From: Clostridiales bacterium
GTDB taxonomy: Bacteria > Bacillota > Clostridia > Peptostreptococcales > Anaerovoracaceae
Length of the DNA stretch: 64,000 nucleotides
Direction: 5' to 3'
Assembly: GCA_012513435.1 (NCBI GenBank)
Contig: JAAZCE010000009.1
Location: 1-64,000, forward strand
In this document: positions 25,998-33,282 of the stretch, one piece after another
Layout of the letters: every line of letters starts with the position of its first letter
How positions within the stretch are numbered: the first letter of the stretch is position 1
The notes under the pieces: model-generated
Told to the model about the DNA's origin: nothing
Database searches by the model: none
What the model saw: only the letters and a program-made list of their open reading frames with translations
Made by a program: the position numbers and the translations under genes

Positions 25998-26906
25998 ATG
26001 TGTGAATTAATAGGTGCTGAACAGGTGAGAAATGGGCTTCGCTTTGCCCTAAGGAACCTGAAAAGCGAAAAGGACAACTTAAATGCATTAAATCTTTATC
26101 CGGTTGCTGATAAGGATACGGGAACTAATCTCGTTCATTCCATGAGCCTGACCCTTGACAATCTGCCCCAGGAGGATTCTGCCTCAGCCGTGTTCAAGGA
26201 TGTGTCGGACCTTCTGCTTGAGTACGCCTATGGAAGCTCAGGGACTATTTTGAATCTTTTCTTTGAAGGCTTTGCAGAAGGCTTGCAGGACAAAGAGTAC
26301 CTTTCGGGAACAGATTTAGCAAGGGCCTTTGATGCAGGAGTGCAGCGAGCTGTATACGGAGTGGAAAAGCCTGAAAACGGAACTATACTTTCAGTGGGAA
26401 GGCAAAGCGCCGAGGCGGGACTTTCCGTTTTGGAGATAACAGAGGATGCCAGCGTAGTTTGGAAGAGGATTACAGAGGAGGGCCACGCGGCACTGCAGCT
26501 TACGCCAACCCAGAACCCGAGGCTTAAGGGAAGTGGCGTAATGGATTCCGGAGCCTATGGCTTGTGCCTTATACTGGATGGATTTCTTGAAAGTTTTGAG
26601 CCGGAGGCCGTAAAAATCCCTTATCCCGATTTGATATTTCCCGATAGCAAAAAAAACGGCGAAAGCGGAGGAGCTTTGTACAGATACTGTACGGAGTTTG
26701 TGGTCAGGCTGGGAGATATTGCGGCTTTGGAAGAAATCAAAGGTAGTATCGCCGAGCTGGGCAATTGTTTCCTTTGCGCTTCAAACGGGGATTCCGTCAA
26801 AGTCCACATCCATACCAACAAACCTGAAGAGGTTCTAGAACTGGCCAGTAAGATAGGAAAGCTCCATTCGCAGAAAATTGATGATATGGAGAGGCAGATG
26901 CTTTGA
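25998..26906 (+). CDS. Short FakA-like DAK2-domain protein
   Basis: 302 residues; full FakA is about 550. The N-terminal DAK2 domain binds ATP and magnesium: NLYPVADKDTGTN near residues 33-45 keeps both Asp residues of the usual PDGDTGTN motif, and YGSSGTILNLFFEGF follows near 75-90. The FakA middle domain is present and ends at VKVHIHTNKPEEVLELA and a terminal DDMERQML. The third, C-terminal DegV-interacting region is absent. No ribosome site precedes the ATG; a TATAAT lies 6 bases upstream. Paired with divergent degV, it probably phosphorylates an acyl substrate, or regulates such a reaction if inactive. Confidence 0.8.
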   Translation: MCELIGAEQVRNGLRFALRNLKSEKDNLNALNLYPVADKDTGTNLVHSMSLTLDNLPQEDSASAVFKDVSDLLLEYAYGSSGTILNLFFEGFAEGLQDKEYLSGTDLARAFDAGVQRAVYGVEKPENGTILSVGRQSAEAGLSVLEITEDASVVWKRITEEGHAALQLTPTQNPRLKGSGVMDSGAYGLCLILDGFLESFEPEAVKIPYPDLIFPDSKKNGESGGALYRYCTEFVVRLGDIAALEEIKGSIAELGNCFLCASNGDSVKVHIHTNKPEEVLELASKIGKLHSQKIDDMERQML

Positions 26907-26945
26907 GTGGAAGGAGAAAAAAGTCAACGCAAAAGTCAGCGAAAT

Positions 26946-27845
26946 TTAGCAAACATATGTCTTTAAAAAATTAAACACAAGATCTAAATTATCTTTAGTT
27001 TCAAATAGAGAGCCACCATGTCCTGCTCCATCAATTAACCTTAAATTAATTTTACTGTCTGAGATTTTTTTATTTAGTTTTTGAGCAAAAATAACGGATT
27101 GTTGGTATGGAATATTTTTATCTAAGGTTCCATGTTCTATCAAAAATGGGCAAGTATTAGGAGTTATATAAACTTCTGGATTACTTTTCTGTACAGTCAA
27201 AGGAATTGTCTGTATAGGTGCGCCCATATACAGTGATTCAAAAGAATCAGCAGCATTGTGATTTTGACCATCTAATCCGTTAATAACAAACTGTGAATCC
27301 ATAGTTAAAAAATTTATGGGGCCATAAAAGTCAACAACACAACTAACAAACCAAGGCACTCTACAGTTATTTAGATTATAATTCACAAAGTTAGTATATT
27401 CCCCCGTTGTTCCTGCTAATGATGCTAAATTACCTCCCGATGAAGTCCCCCATAATGCGATACGATAAGGATCAATATTATAACTATATGCATTAGCACG
27501 AATAAATCTTATCGCTGCGTTAACATCTTGTGGTGCTGCAGGGAATTTCGCCTCTGGGCTTAATCGATAATTTATTGAAACAACTGCAAATCCTTGTTCT
27601 AGTGCAGGTTTTAAAGTAAGCTTTAATTCTATACCTTGTTTATCTCCAAACCTAAAACCTCCTCCATGAATTAGCATTATGGCAGGATACTGCTGTTTAT
27701 ATTCATTAGGTAAAAATATATCTAATTTTTCAGATTCTGATATATTTGCATATGGAATATCAAGCCATTTCCTGTCTATATCCGAAAAATCAAAATGTAT
27801 ATTCTGATTCAACTCATTCTCATTACTGTTAACATAATTATCCAT
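26946..27845 (-). CDS. Alpha/beta-hydrolase (esterase/lipase, BD-FAE type)
   Basis: 299 residues from the ATG at 27845, with GGAGG 6 bases upstream. Seen: oxyanion motif HGGGFRFG near residue 60; nucleophile elbow GTSSGG near 135; an Asp near the C-terminus in GTLDKN; and catalytic His in DGAGHGG. It should hydrolyse carboxyl esters, perhaps acetylated sugars or feruloyl-type esters. No signal peptide. Base and codon use are clearly more AT-rich than on either side (many AAT, TTA and ATA codons), and the gene sits between ORF fragments, which points to recent gain by transfer. Confidence 0.88.
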   Translation of the reverse strand: MDNYVNSNENELNQNIHFDFSDIDRKWLDIPYANISESEKLDIFLPNEYKQQYPAIMLIHGGGFRFGDKQGIELKLTLKPALEQGFAVVSINYRLSPEAKFPAAPQDVNAAIRFIRANAYSYNIDPYRIALWGTSSGGNLASLAGTTGEYTNFVNYNLNNCRVPWFVSCVVDFYGPINFLTMDSQFVINGLDGQNHNAADSFESLYMGAPIQTIPLTVQKSNPEVYITPNTCPFLIEHGTLDKNIPYQQSVIFAQKLNKKISDSKINLRLIDGAGHGGSLFETKDNLDLVFNFLKTYVC

Positions 27846-27950
27846 TGTCATCCTCCAATCTATCACAATATTATATGCGGGCAGTATTATTTAGTGCCAA
27901 TACCTTTGTAATAACTAAAATTTTCCTGTGTTTTAAAATGTTTTACTGAT

Positions 27951-28052
27951 ACGTTTTCAAAGGAAGGCGCAGAGATACTTAAGCATTGCACAACCTTGGA
28001 AGAATACAGCGAATTTATTAGCTGGTACGCCATAAGCAGAGCGCCGGAATGA
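27951..28052 (+). pseudogene. C-terminal tail of a gene cut off by the esterase insert
   Basis: A 33-codon open frame ending at TGA, with normal local base composition and protein-like sequence: SKEGAEILKH, then TTLEEYSEFISWYAISRAPE. It has no start codon and runs back into AT-rich DNA. It could be what remains of the plus-strand gene that once followed the FakA-like gene. Family not recognised. Confidence 0.35.
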
Positions 28053-28079
28053 GCAATTAGACGAATAGGAGAACTATAT

Positions 28080-28289
28080 ATGTCAAATATTAAATACGAA
28101 ATAGTGGAAGAAATTGCGGTGCTTTCGGAGAGTGTAAAGGGCTGGACAAAGGAATTGAACCTTGTCAGTTGGAACGATAGGGAGCCCAAGTACGACCTTC
28201 GTGAATGGGCTCCTGAGCATGAGAAAATGGGGAAGGGCATAACGCTTACAAAGGAAGAAATGCAGAAAATAGTGGATGCCATGAAATAG
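28080..28289 (+). CDS. YdbC-like PC4 family protein
   Basis: 69 residues. The sequence follows the PC4/YdbC pattern: an N-terminal beta strand region with SVKGWTKELNLVSWNDREPKYDLREW (quoted as two parts: SVKGWTKELNLV and SWNDREPKYDLREW), then EHEKMGKGITLTKEEM and a C-terminal helix. PC4-like proteins bind single-stranded DNA or RNA as dimers; the bacterial YdbC of Lactococcus binds ssDNA. AGGAG precedes the ATG by 8 bases. Single gene, convergent with the hemolysin III gene 13 bases away. Confidence 0.85.
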   Translation: MSNIKYEIVEEIAVLSESVKGWTKELNLVSWNDREPKYDLREWAPEHEKMGKGITLTKEEMQKIVDAMK

Positions 28290-28302
28290 CTGTGAAGCGT
28301 AC

Positions 28303-28950
28303 CTAAACAAGGTAGCACAGCACCATAAAGTAGTGGCACAGGCTGCCGGCCATAATGAATATATGAAAGACCTCATGAAAACCGAACATTTTGCTGATGT
28401 TTGGTTTTTTGATTGCGTACATTATTCCGCCGGTGGTATAAAAGAAGCCGCCTGCTATGAGAAGAATGATTGCTTCTGTTTCAAGAACGCTTAAAGCAGA
28501 GAAATCTATAGCGATGAACCAGCCCATAAGTATATAAAGGGTTGTTCCGAGCCATCTGGGGGCCTCTATCCAGCATAGCTTCATTACTATTCCGGCAAGG
28601 GCAAGGCCCCATATAACAGCAACCAGAACCATATTTTTTGGTTCTGGCAATATGTTAAAGAGCAATGGAGTGTAGGTACCCGCTATGAGAACGTAAATCA
28701 TGGAATGGTCCAGCTTGCGGAGCCGCTTAATAGTTTCCGTTGGGGTATTGGAGGAGTGGTACAGGCTGCTGGCGCCATAAAGTCCCATTAGGGAAATACA
28801 GAAGAGCAGACCCATTGCTGCTGATGAATAAAATCCGTTCAAAGCTATTTTGACTAGAATAGCCAAGGTTCCGATAATGGCAAGAACAAAGCCTATAAAA
28901 TGAGTGTAGCAACTAAGTGGGTCTCTGGCTTTTAAAAATAGTTTAGGCAT
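28303..28950 (-). CDS. Hemolysin III / YqfA family membrane protein
   Basis: 215 residues with seven hydrophobic helices, the AdipoR/HlyIII fold. The conserved metal-site residues are visible: SSLYHS near residue 65, DHSMIY near 80, and FHEVFHIFIM near 190. Family members are zinc-dependent and some act as pore formers or ceramidase-like hydrolases, but most bacterial members are uncharacterised. GGGAGAG lies upstream. Monocistronic and divergent from the sigma-54 activator. Confidence 0.9.
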   Translation of the reverse strand: MPKLFLKARDPLSCYTHFIGFVLAIIGTLAILVKIALNGFYSSAAMGLLFCISLMGLYGASSLYHSSNTPTETIKRLRKLDHSMIYVLIAGTYTPLLFNILPEPKNMVLVAVIWGLALAGIVMKLCWIEAPRWLGTTLYILMGWFIAIDFSALSVLETEAIILLIAGGFFYTTGGIMYAIKKPNISKMFGFHEVFHIFIMAGSLCHYFMVLCYLV

Positions 28951-29055
28951 AATATTTACTCTCCCTCAGATATCATTGTATTAGCACAAGAATACTATAT
29001 AAGAAATAAATTAGCAAACGCATTATCAATGCTTTATTTTGGAATTGTAACTTCC

Positions 29056-29132
29056 GTGACAATGATGTAGAATTAATTTAAAATAGAGAAGAAATAGTAA
29101 ACAGCCTGATAAGTTGGCCTATTGGGCTGTTT
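29056..29132 (+). promoter_or_regulatory. Promoter and leader hairpin of the sigma-54 activator gene
   Basis: GTGACA (29056-29061), a 17-base spacer and TAAAAT (29079-29084). In the leader, AAACAGCC (29099-29106) can pair with GGCTGTTT (29125-29132), just upstream of the GGGAGG ribosome site. The hairpin could affect translation or early termination, but there is no long T run. Confidence 0.45.
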
Positions 29133-29158
29133 ATGTCATTAAAAGGGAGGCCTTTATC

Positions 29159-30553
29159 GTGAAACCGGAAACTGCCAAAGAGGTACTTGAAATAATTGAT
29201 TGCATACGTGATGGTATATTTATTACAGATGGTGAGGGAAAAGTCATTTTACTCAATAAATCTTCTGAGGCTTTGAGCAAACACAAAAGGGAAGAGTATA
29301 TGGGGAACTATGTGGATAAAATGATAAATGCCGGCTTCTTCGATGAGAGTGAGGTCGTTTCCTTGAAATGCATAGAAACGGAAAAGGAGCAGAGCCTTAT
29401 ACAAAAAGGTCTTGATGAAAACCATGAAGTGCTTGTTACAGGTGTCCCTTTTATAAAAAACGGTAAGGTAGATAAGGTCATAGTTACAGAAAGAGACATT
29501 TCCTATCTGAACAAGCTGGAAGAGAAGCTGCGATACAGCCAATATCTCAACCATAAGTACAAGGAGGAGCTTCAGTATTTTCGTAGCCTTGATTCAGAAG
29601 TTACGAAACATGTAGTGTATGAAAGCAGCCAGATGAGAAAGGCGATATATCTGGCTACGAGGACTGCTGAGCATGATACGACAATATTGCTGCAGGGAGA
29701 ATCCGGCACGGGCAAGGAGGTGATAGCCAAGCTCATATACAAATCCAGCAAACGAAAGGACAAGCCCTTCATAAAGATAAACTGCGGAGCCATACCAGAG
29801 AACCTTTTGGAGTCAGAGCTTTTTGGCTATGAAAAGGGGGCGTTTACGGGAGCAGATAATAATGGAAAGATAGGCCTCTTTGAATTGGCAAACGAAGGGA
29901 CTCTTTTCCTAGACGAAATAGGCGATTTGGCGCTTCATCTACAGGTAAAGATATTGAGGGCGGTACAGGAAAAGGAGATAATGAGAGTTGGAGGAAACAG
30001 CTATATACCTATAGATGTGCGAATAATCGCGGCTACCAATGCTGACCTGAAGGAAATGATAAAGGAAGGAAAGTTCAGAAGCGATTTGTATTACAGATTG
30101 AATGTGGTTCCTATAATGATAGACCCTTTGAGAAACAGAAAGGCAGACATACGCCCCCTCACTGAGATGTTTCTGAAAAACTTCAACAGGAAATACGGAA
30201 CGGAAAAGAAGATATCTGAAGAGGGCTTGCACTCTCTCACCAAGTATTCCTGGCCGGGGAATGTAAGAGAACTGGAAAACTTCATAGAGAGGTTGGTAGT
30301 AATCTCTGAAGGTGATGTAATAAATGTGAAGCAGATGGTAAGTCAGTTCCCGGACCTTGACATAGAATTTCCTGTGCAGGGCAAAAATACTTTCAAGGAA
30401 AAGGTCGAAGAGTATGAGAAAAAACTCATAATGTCACAGATGCAGTATTATAATAGCAGCCAGGAGCTCGCTGACGGATTTGGCATTGACAAGTCTACTT
30501 TAACCAGAAAAATGCGTCGATATGACATAGCAAATACATATACGGATAAATAG
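29159..30553 (+). CDS. PAS-domain sigma-54-dependent transcriptional activator
   Basis: 464 residues from a GTG start at 29159 with GGGAGG 8 bases upstream; an in-frame ATG at 29114 lies in the leader hairpin and has no ribosome site. Order: PAS domain (about 5-115); AAA+ sigma-54 domain with GESGTGKE (Walker A), the GAFTGA loop that contacts sigma-54, and GTLFLDEIGDL (Walker B); then a Fis-like HTH (SSQELADGFGIDKSTLTRKM). It activates polymerase held at -24/-12 promoters. The only such promoter seen nearby is at 30678-30693, in front of the alanine-dehydrogenase-like gene, so that is the likely target. Confidence 0.92.
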   Translation: MKPETAKEVLEIIDCIRDGIFITDGEGKVILLNKSSEALSKHKREEYMGNYVDKMINAGFFDESEVVSLKCIETEKEQSLIQKGLDENHEVLVTGVPFIKNGKVDKVIVTERDISYLNKLEEKLRYSQYLNHKYKEELQYFRSLDSEVTKHVVYESSQMRKAIYLATRTAEHDTTILLQGESGTGKEVIAKLIYKSSKRKDKPFIKINCGAIPENLLESELFGYEKGAFTGADNNGKIGLFELANEGTLFLDEIGDLALHLQVKILRAVQEKEIMRVGGNSYIPIDVRIIAATNADLKEMIKEGKFRSDLYYRLNVVPIMIDPLRNRKADIRPLTEMFLKNFNRKYGTEKKISEEGLHSLTKYSWPGNVRELENFIERLVVISEGDVINVKQMVSQFPDLDIEFPVQGKNTFKEKVEEYEKKLIMSQMQYYNSSQELADGFGIDKSTLTRKMRRYDIANTYTDK

Positions 30554-30569
30554 AGACTTTGGGGTAATA

Positions 30570-30624
30570 TTGCATTTTGGTGCAAATTTACACTGGAATT
30601 TTGGGAGACCATTTTGTTGCCAAT
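30570..30624. promoter_or_regulatory. Candidate enhancer sites for the sigma-54 activator
   Basis: The dyad TTGCA-TTTTGG-TGCAA (30570-30585) contains the repeat ATTTTGGTGCAAAT (30574-30587). A close copy, ATTTTGTTGCCAAT, stands at 30611-30624, 37 bases further on. Both lie 54-108 bases upstream of the -24/-12 promoter, the usual place for activator binding. Confidence 0.5.
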
Positions 30625-30677
30625 TATTGAAACGTTGAAGTTCTAAGGTTTTGGGCAATATAAGGCCTTTCTTTTTT

Positions 30678-30693
30678 TGGCATTGTTATTGCT
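30678..30693 (+). promoter_or_regulatory. Sigma-54 (-24/-12) promoter of the alanine-dehydrogenase-like gene
   Basis: TGGCA (30678-30682), six bases, TTGCT (30689-30693): the exact spacing and core of the -24/-12 consensus TGGCAC-N5-TTGCA/T. The predicted start is near 30704, 34 bases upstream of the ATG. Confidence 0.8.
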
Positions 30694-30737
30694 TTATATA
30701 TGTGCATAAGAATAATAAAAGAAAGAGAGGTAAGCAA

Positions 30738-31859
30738 ATGATAATAGGAACACCAAAGGAATTAAAAGAAAACGAAACAAGGGTTGCAATGACTCCAAAA
30801 TGGGCAAAGAAACTTATTGATGCGGAACATGAGATTTGGATACAGAAGGATGCCGGACTTAACAGTGGATTCAGCAATGAGGATTACATCAACGCAGGAG
30901 CTAACATAGCTGATTCTATCGAAGAGATTTACGAAAGGTCGGAGTTCGTAACAAAGGTAAAGGAACTTAAGCCATACGAGTACAACTTAATCAGAGAAGA
31001 CCAAATGGTAATGACGTGGTTCCATCTTGCAGAGGACTATGATAAACCTATGGCACAGGCACTCATGGACAGGGAGACCATTGCTCTTTCGATGGAGCTT
31101 ATAGTATTGAATGACGGTTCACGTCCTACGATGAAGCCTATGAGTGATATAGCAGGAAGCCTTGCTATGATGGAATCCATAAAATACTGTCAGACCATGA
31201 ATGGCGGGACAGGTCTGCTCTTAAGAAAGGTTTATGGACTGCCTATTCCGAAAGTAGTCGTTCTCGGTGGTGGAAGTGCCGGGCTTAATGCCGCACAAGT
31301 AGCAGTGGGGCTAGGGCTTAAGGTCAGCATAATCGAGGCCTCATGGAATAGGATAGATTACCTTAAAGCGATTATTCCTGAAGCGGAAGTTATACTCTTC
31401 GAGGAAAAATCCGTTGCGGAACTGCTTGAAGACTGCGATGTATTCATAAACTGCATATATCCTTCTCCGGAACCTGGGCATAGGGAACCTATTGTAAAGA
31501 GGGAAACCATAAGGAACATGAAAAAGTGTTCATTAATAATGGATATTGCAGGTGCTGAAATAGTTGAAACGTCCCACTATACTACTCTGGGAGACCCCAC
31601 GTATACCGAGGAAGACATATTGCATTACTGCGTTCCTAATATGCCTGCACTTTGTCCGAGAACATCAACCGAGGCGCTTCTCATGATAACTGGACCTTAC
31701 ATCATGAACATTGCAAACAAGGGTCTTAAAAAGGCAGCGGAAGATGATTCTTCAATAAAAAGATGTATAAGTACGGTGAAGGGAAATATAGTACATTCTG
31801 AAATAGGAATAAACCAGGAGATGCCTTATACCGAATTCAGCTTCGATATGTTGGATTAA
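30738..31859 (+). CDS. ald: Alanine dehydrogenase-like NAD-dependent amino-acid dehydrogenase
   Basis: 373 residues from the ATG at 30738, with GAGAGG upstream. Family match: MIIGTPKELKENETRVAMTP at the N-terminus (substrate Arg), TKVKEL (Lys near 75), WFHLAE (catalytic His near 96), a Rossmann motif VVLGGGSAGLNAA near 172, and HYCVPNMPALCPRTST. Alanine dehydrogenase converts alanine to pyruvate and ammonia with NAD. This protein is divergent: the family segment around the catalytic Asp (DxAxDQGG) reads MDIAGAEIVE and is two residues shorter, so another amino acid may be the substrate. Driven by a sigma-54 promoter and next to the activator, a common layout for amino-acid catabolism in Clostridia. 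Confidence 0.82.
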   Translation: MIIGTPKELKENETRVAMTPKWAKKLIDAEHEIWIQKDAGLNSGFSNEDYINAGANIADSIEEIYERSEFVTKVKELKPYEYNLIREDQMVMTWFHLAEDYDKPMAQALMDRETIALSMELIVLNDGSRPTMKPMSDIAGSLAMMESIKYCQTMNGGTGLLLRKVYGLPIPKVVVLGGGSAGLNAAQVAVGLGLKVSIIEASWNRIDYLKAIIPEAEVILFEEKSVAELLEDCDVFINCIYPSPEPGHREPIVKRETIRNMKKCSLIMDIAGAEIVETSHYTTLGDPTYTEEDILHYCVPNMPALCPRTSTEALLMITGPYIMNIANKGLKKAAEDDSSIKRCISTVKGNIVHSEIGINQEMPYTEFSFDMLD

Positions 31860-31920
31860 TGTAGCTGTCGGAACTGTAGGCTCTGATTAATCACTATCAG
31901 GATATTGCACGGCAAAGGAT

Positions 31921-31949
31921 AAAAAGCTGTCCAGAAGGGCGGTTTTTTT
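31921..31949 (+). terminator. Intrinsic terminator after the ald-like gene
   Basis: A 7-bp stem (GCTGTCC with GGGCGGT, G-U pairs allowed) with an AGAA loop, flanked by five A and seven T. Confidence 0.65.
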
Positions 31950-31997
31950 CTTACCGAGGCACACGCCTAAGAACCGATATTAATACCGAAAAATATA

Positions 31998-32064
31998 TTG
32001 ACATAGGGGAAAAAGAATGTTAGACTTTCTAATTGTTAGCCGAGCTAACAATTAGAAAGTCTAA
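31998..32064 (+). promoter_or_regulatory. Fatty-acid operon promoter with a 45-bp palindromic operator
   Basis: TTGACA (31998-32003), a 17-base spacer and TAGACT (32021-32026). A perfect inverted repeat covers the -10 and start region: arms of 21 bases (32020-32040 and 32044-32064) with a CGA centre. Each outer end is itself a dyad, TTAGACTTTCTAA (32020-32032) and TTAGAAAGTCTAA (32052-32064), centred 32 bases apart, about three helix turns. The inner part is a TTGTTAGC/GCTAACAA dyad. This looks like two repressor sites on the same DNA face. The MarR protein at 39566 is a candidate binder (FabT-like), not shown. Confidence 0.8.
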
Positions 32065-32105
32065 TCAAAACTCTAAAATTAAAAAGAAAAAGAGAGGTAA
32101 GAAAC

Positions 32106-32333
32106 ATGTTATATGACAAAATCGTGGCTATAGTAGCAGAGCATTTGGACTGTGACCCTAAAACAATCACCAGAGAATCTACATTTGAAAAACTGGGAAT
32201 CGATTCATTGGACGCTGTAGAGCTTGTTATGAAGCTTGAAGAGGAGCTGGACATTCAGCTTGACTTAGATAGAGATCTTGAAACAATAGATGCGCTGGTT
32301 AAGTTTGTAGAAGAAAAAGTCGAGGGTAAATAA
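32106..32333 (+). CDS. acpP: Acyl carrier protein
   Basis: 75 residues, acidic, four-helix ACP. The phosphopantetheine attachment site is GIDSLDAVELVM (Ser in DSL near residue 38). It carries growing acyl chains for the fatty-acid enzymes encoded downstream. First gene of the operon; GAGAGG lies upstream and fabK starts one base after its stop. Confidence 0.96.
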   Translation: MLYDKIVAIVAEHLDCDPKTITRESTFEKLGIDSLDAVELVMKLEEELDIQLDLDRDLETIDALVKFVEEKVEGK

Positions 32334-32334
32334 A

Positions 32335-33282
32335 ATGATTATCAGAGGATGTGTTGCCGACAAGCTGGGTATCAAATACCCTGTGTTCCAAGGTGGAATG
32401 GCATGGGTGGCCGATGCGCAGCTTGCGGCAGCCGTATCTGAGGCCGGAGGTCTTGGAATAATTGCGGCAGGGAATGCAGATGGCAATTATGTAAGAGAGC
32501 AGATAAGAGCAGCGAAGAAACTGACGGATAAGCCCTTTGGGCTGAACATTATGCTCCTCAGTCCATTTGCAGATGAAATAGCGAAAATAGCCGTTGAAGA
32601 AAAAGTCGAAGTGATTACTACGGGAGCAGGGAATCCCGGTAAATACATGGAATCCTGGAACGATGCAGGCATAAAAGTAATTCCGGTAGTTCCTTCCATA
32701 GCTTTTGCTAAGCTGGCAGCGAGAAACGGTGCAACAGCTGTGATAGCCGAAGGTACCGAAAGCGGCGGTCATGTGGGAGAGCTGACCACTATGGCGCTGG
32801 TACCTCAGGTTTGTGATGCGGTGGATATTCCCGTAATTGCAGCAGGAGGCATAGCTGACGGAAGAGGTGTGGCCGCAGCCTTTGCTCTGGGAGCCGAAGG
32901 AGTGCAGTTGGGAACAAGGTTCCTCACAGCCAAGGAGTGCAACATACACCGAAACTATAAGGATAAGGTGCTGAAAGCGTCAGACACTTCTACTATGGTA
33001 ACAGGAAGACGCCTGGGGCATCCTGTAAGAAGCTTGAAAAATCGCTTTGCACGAGATTATGCAAAGATTGAATATACAGATATAGAAAACGAAGAACTTG
33101 AAAAATTCGCAGAGGGAAGCCTCAGGCTAGCAGTAAAGGATGGTAATGATGCCAAGGGCTGCTACATTGCAGGACAGATTGCAGCAATGGTAAATAAAGA
33201 AGAAAGCTGCGAAGCGATAATACAGAGTCTTATGGAAGATACAGAGAATGTACTTGGGAGGCTTAAAAAATGGGAAAAATAG
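32335..33282 (+). CDS. fabK: Enoyl-ACP reductase II
   Basis: 315 residues. FMN-dependent TIM-barrel reductase of the 2-nitropropane dioxygenase/FabK family, which reduces trans-2-enoyl-ACP with NAD(P)H in the last step of each elongation cycle. Seen: PVFQGGMAWVAD at the start, the GTESGGHVGE loop with active-site His near residue 144, and phosphate-binding AAGGIADGRG and GVQLGTRF. FabK in place of FabI is typical of Clostridia and streptococci and gives resistance to triclosan-type inhibitors. Overlaps fabD by 13 bases. Confidence 0.95.
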   Translation: MIIRGCVADKLGIKYPVFQGGMAWVADAQLAAAVSEAGGLGIIAAGNADGNYVREQIRAAKKLTDKPFGLNIMLLSPFADEIAKIAVEEKVEVITTGAGNPGKYMESWNDAGIKVIPVVPSIAFAKLAARNGATAVIAEGTESGGHVGELTTMALVPQVCDAVDIPVIAAGGIADGRGVAAAFALGAEGVQLGTRFLTAKECNIHRNYKDKVLKASDTSTMVTGRRLGHPVRSLKNRFARDYAKIEYTDIENEELEKFAEGSLRLAVKDGNDAKGCYIAGQIAAMVNKEESCEAIIQSLMEDTENVLGRLKKWEK

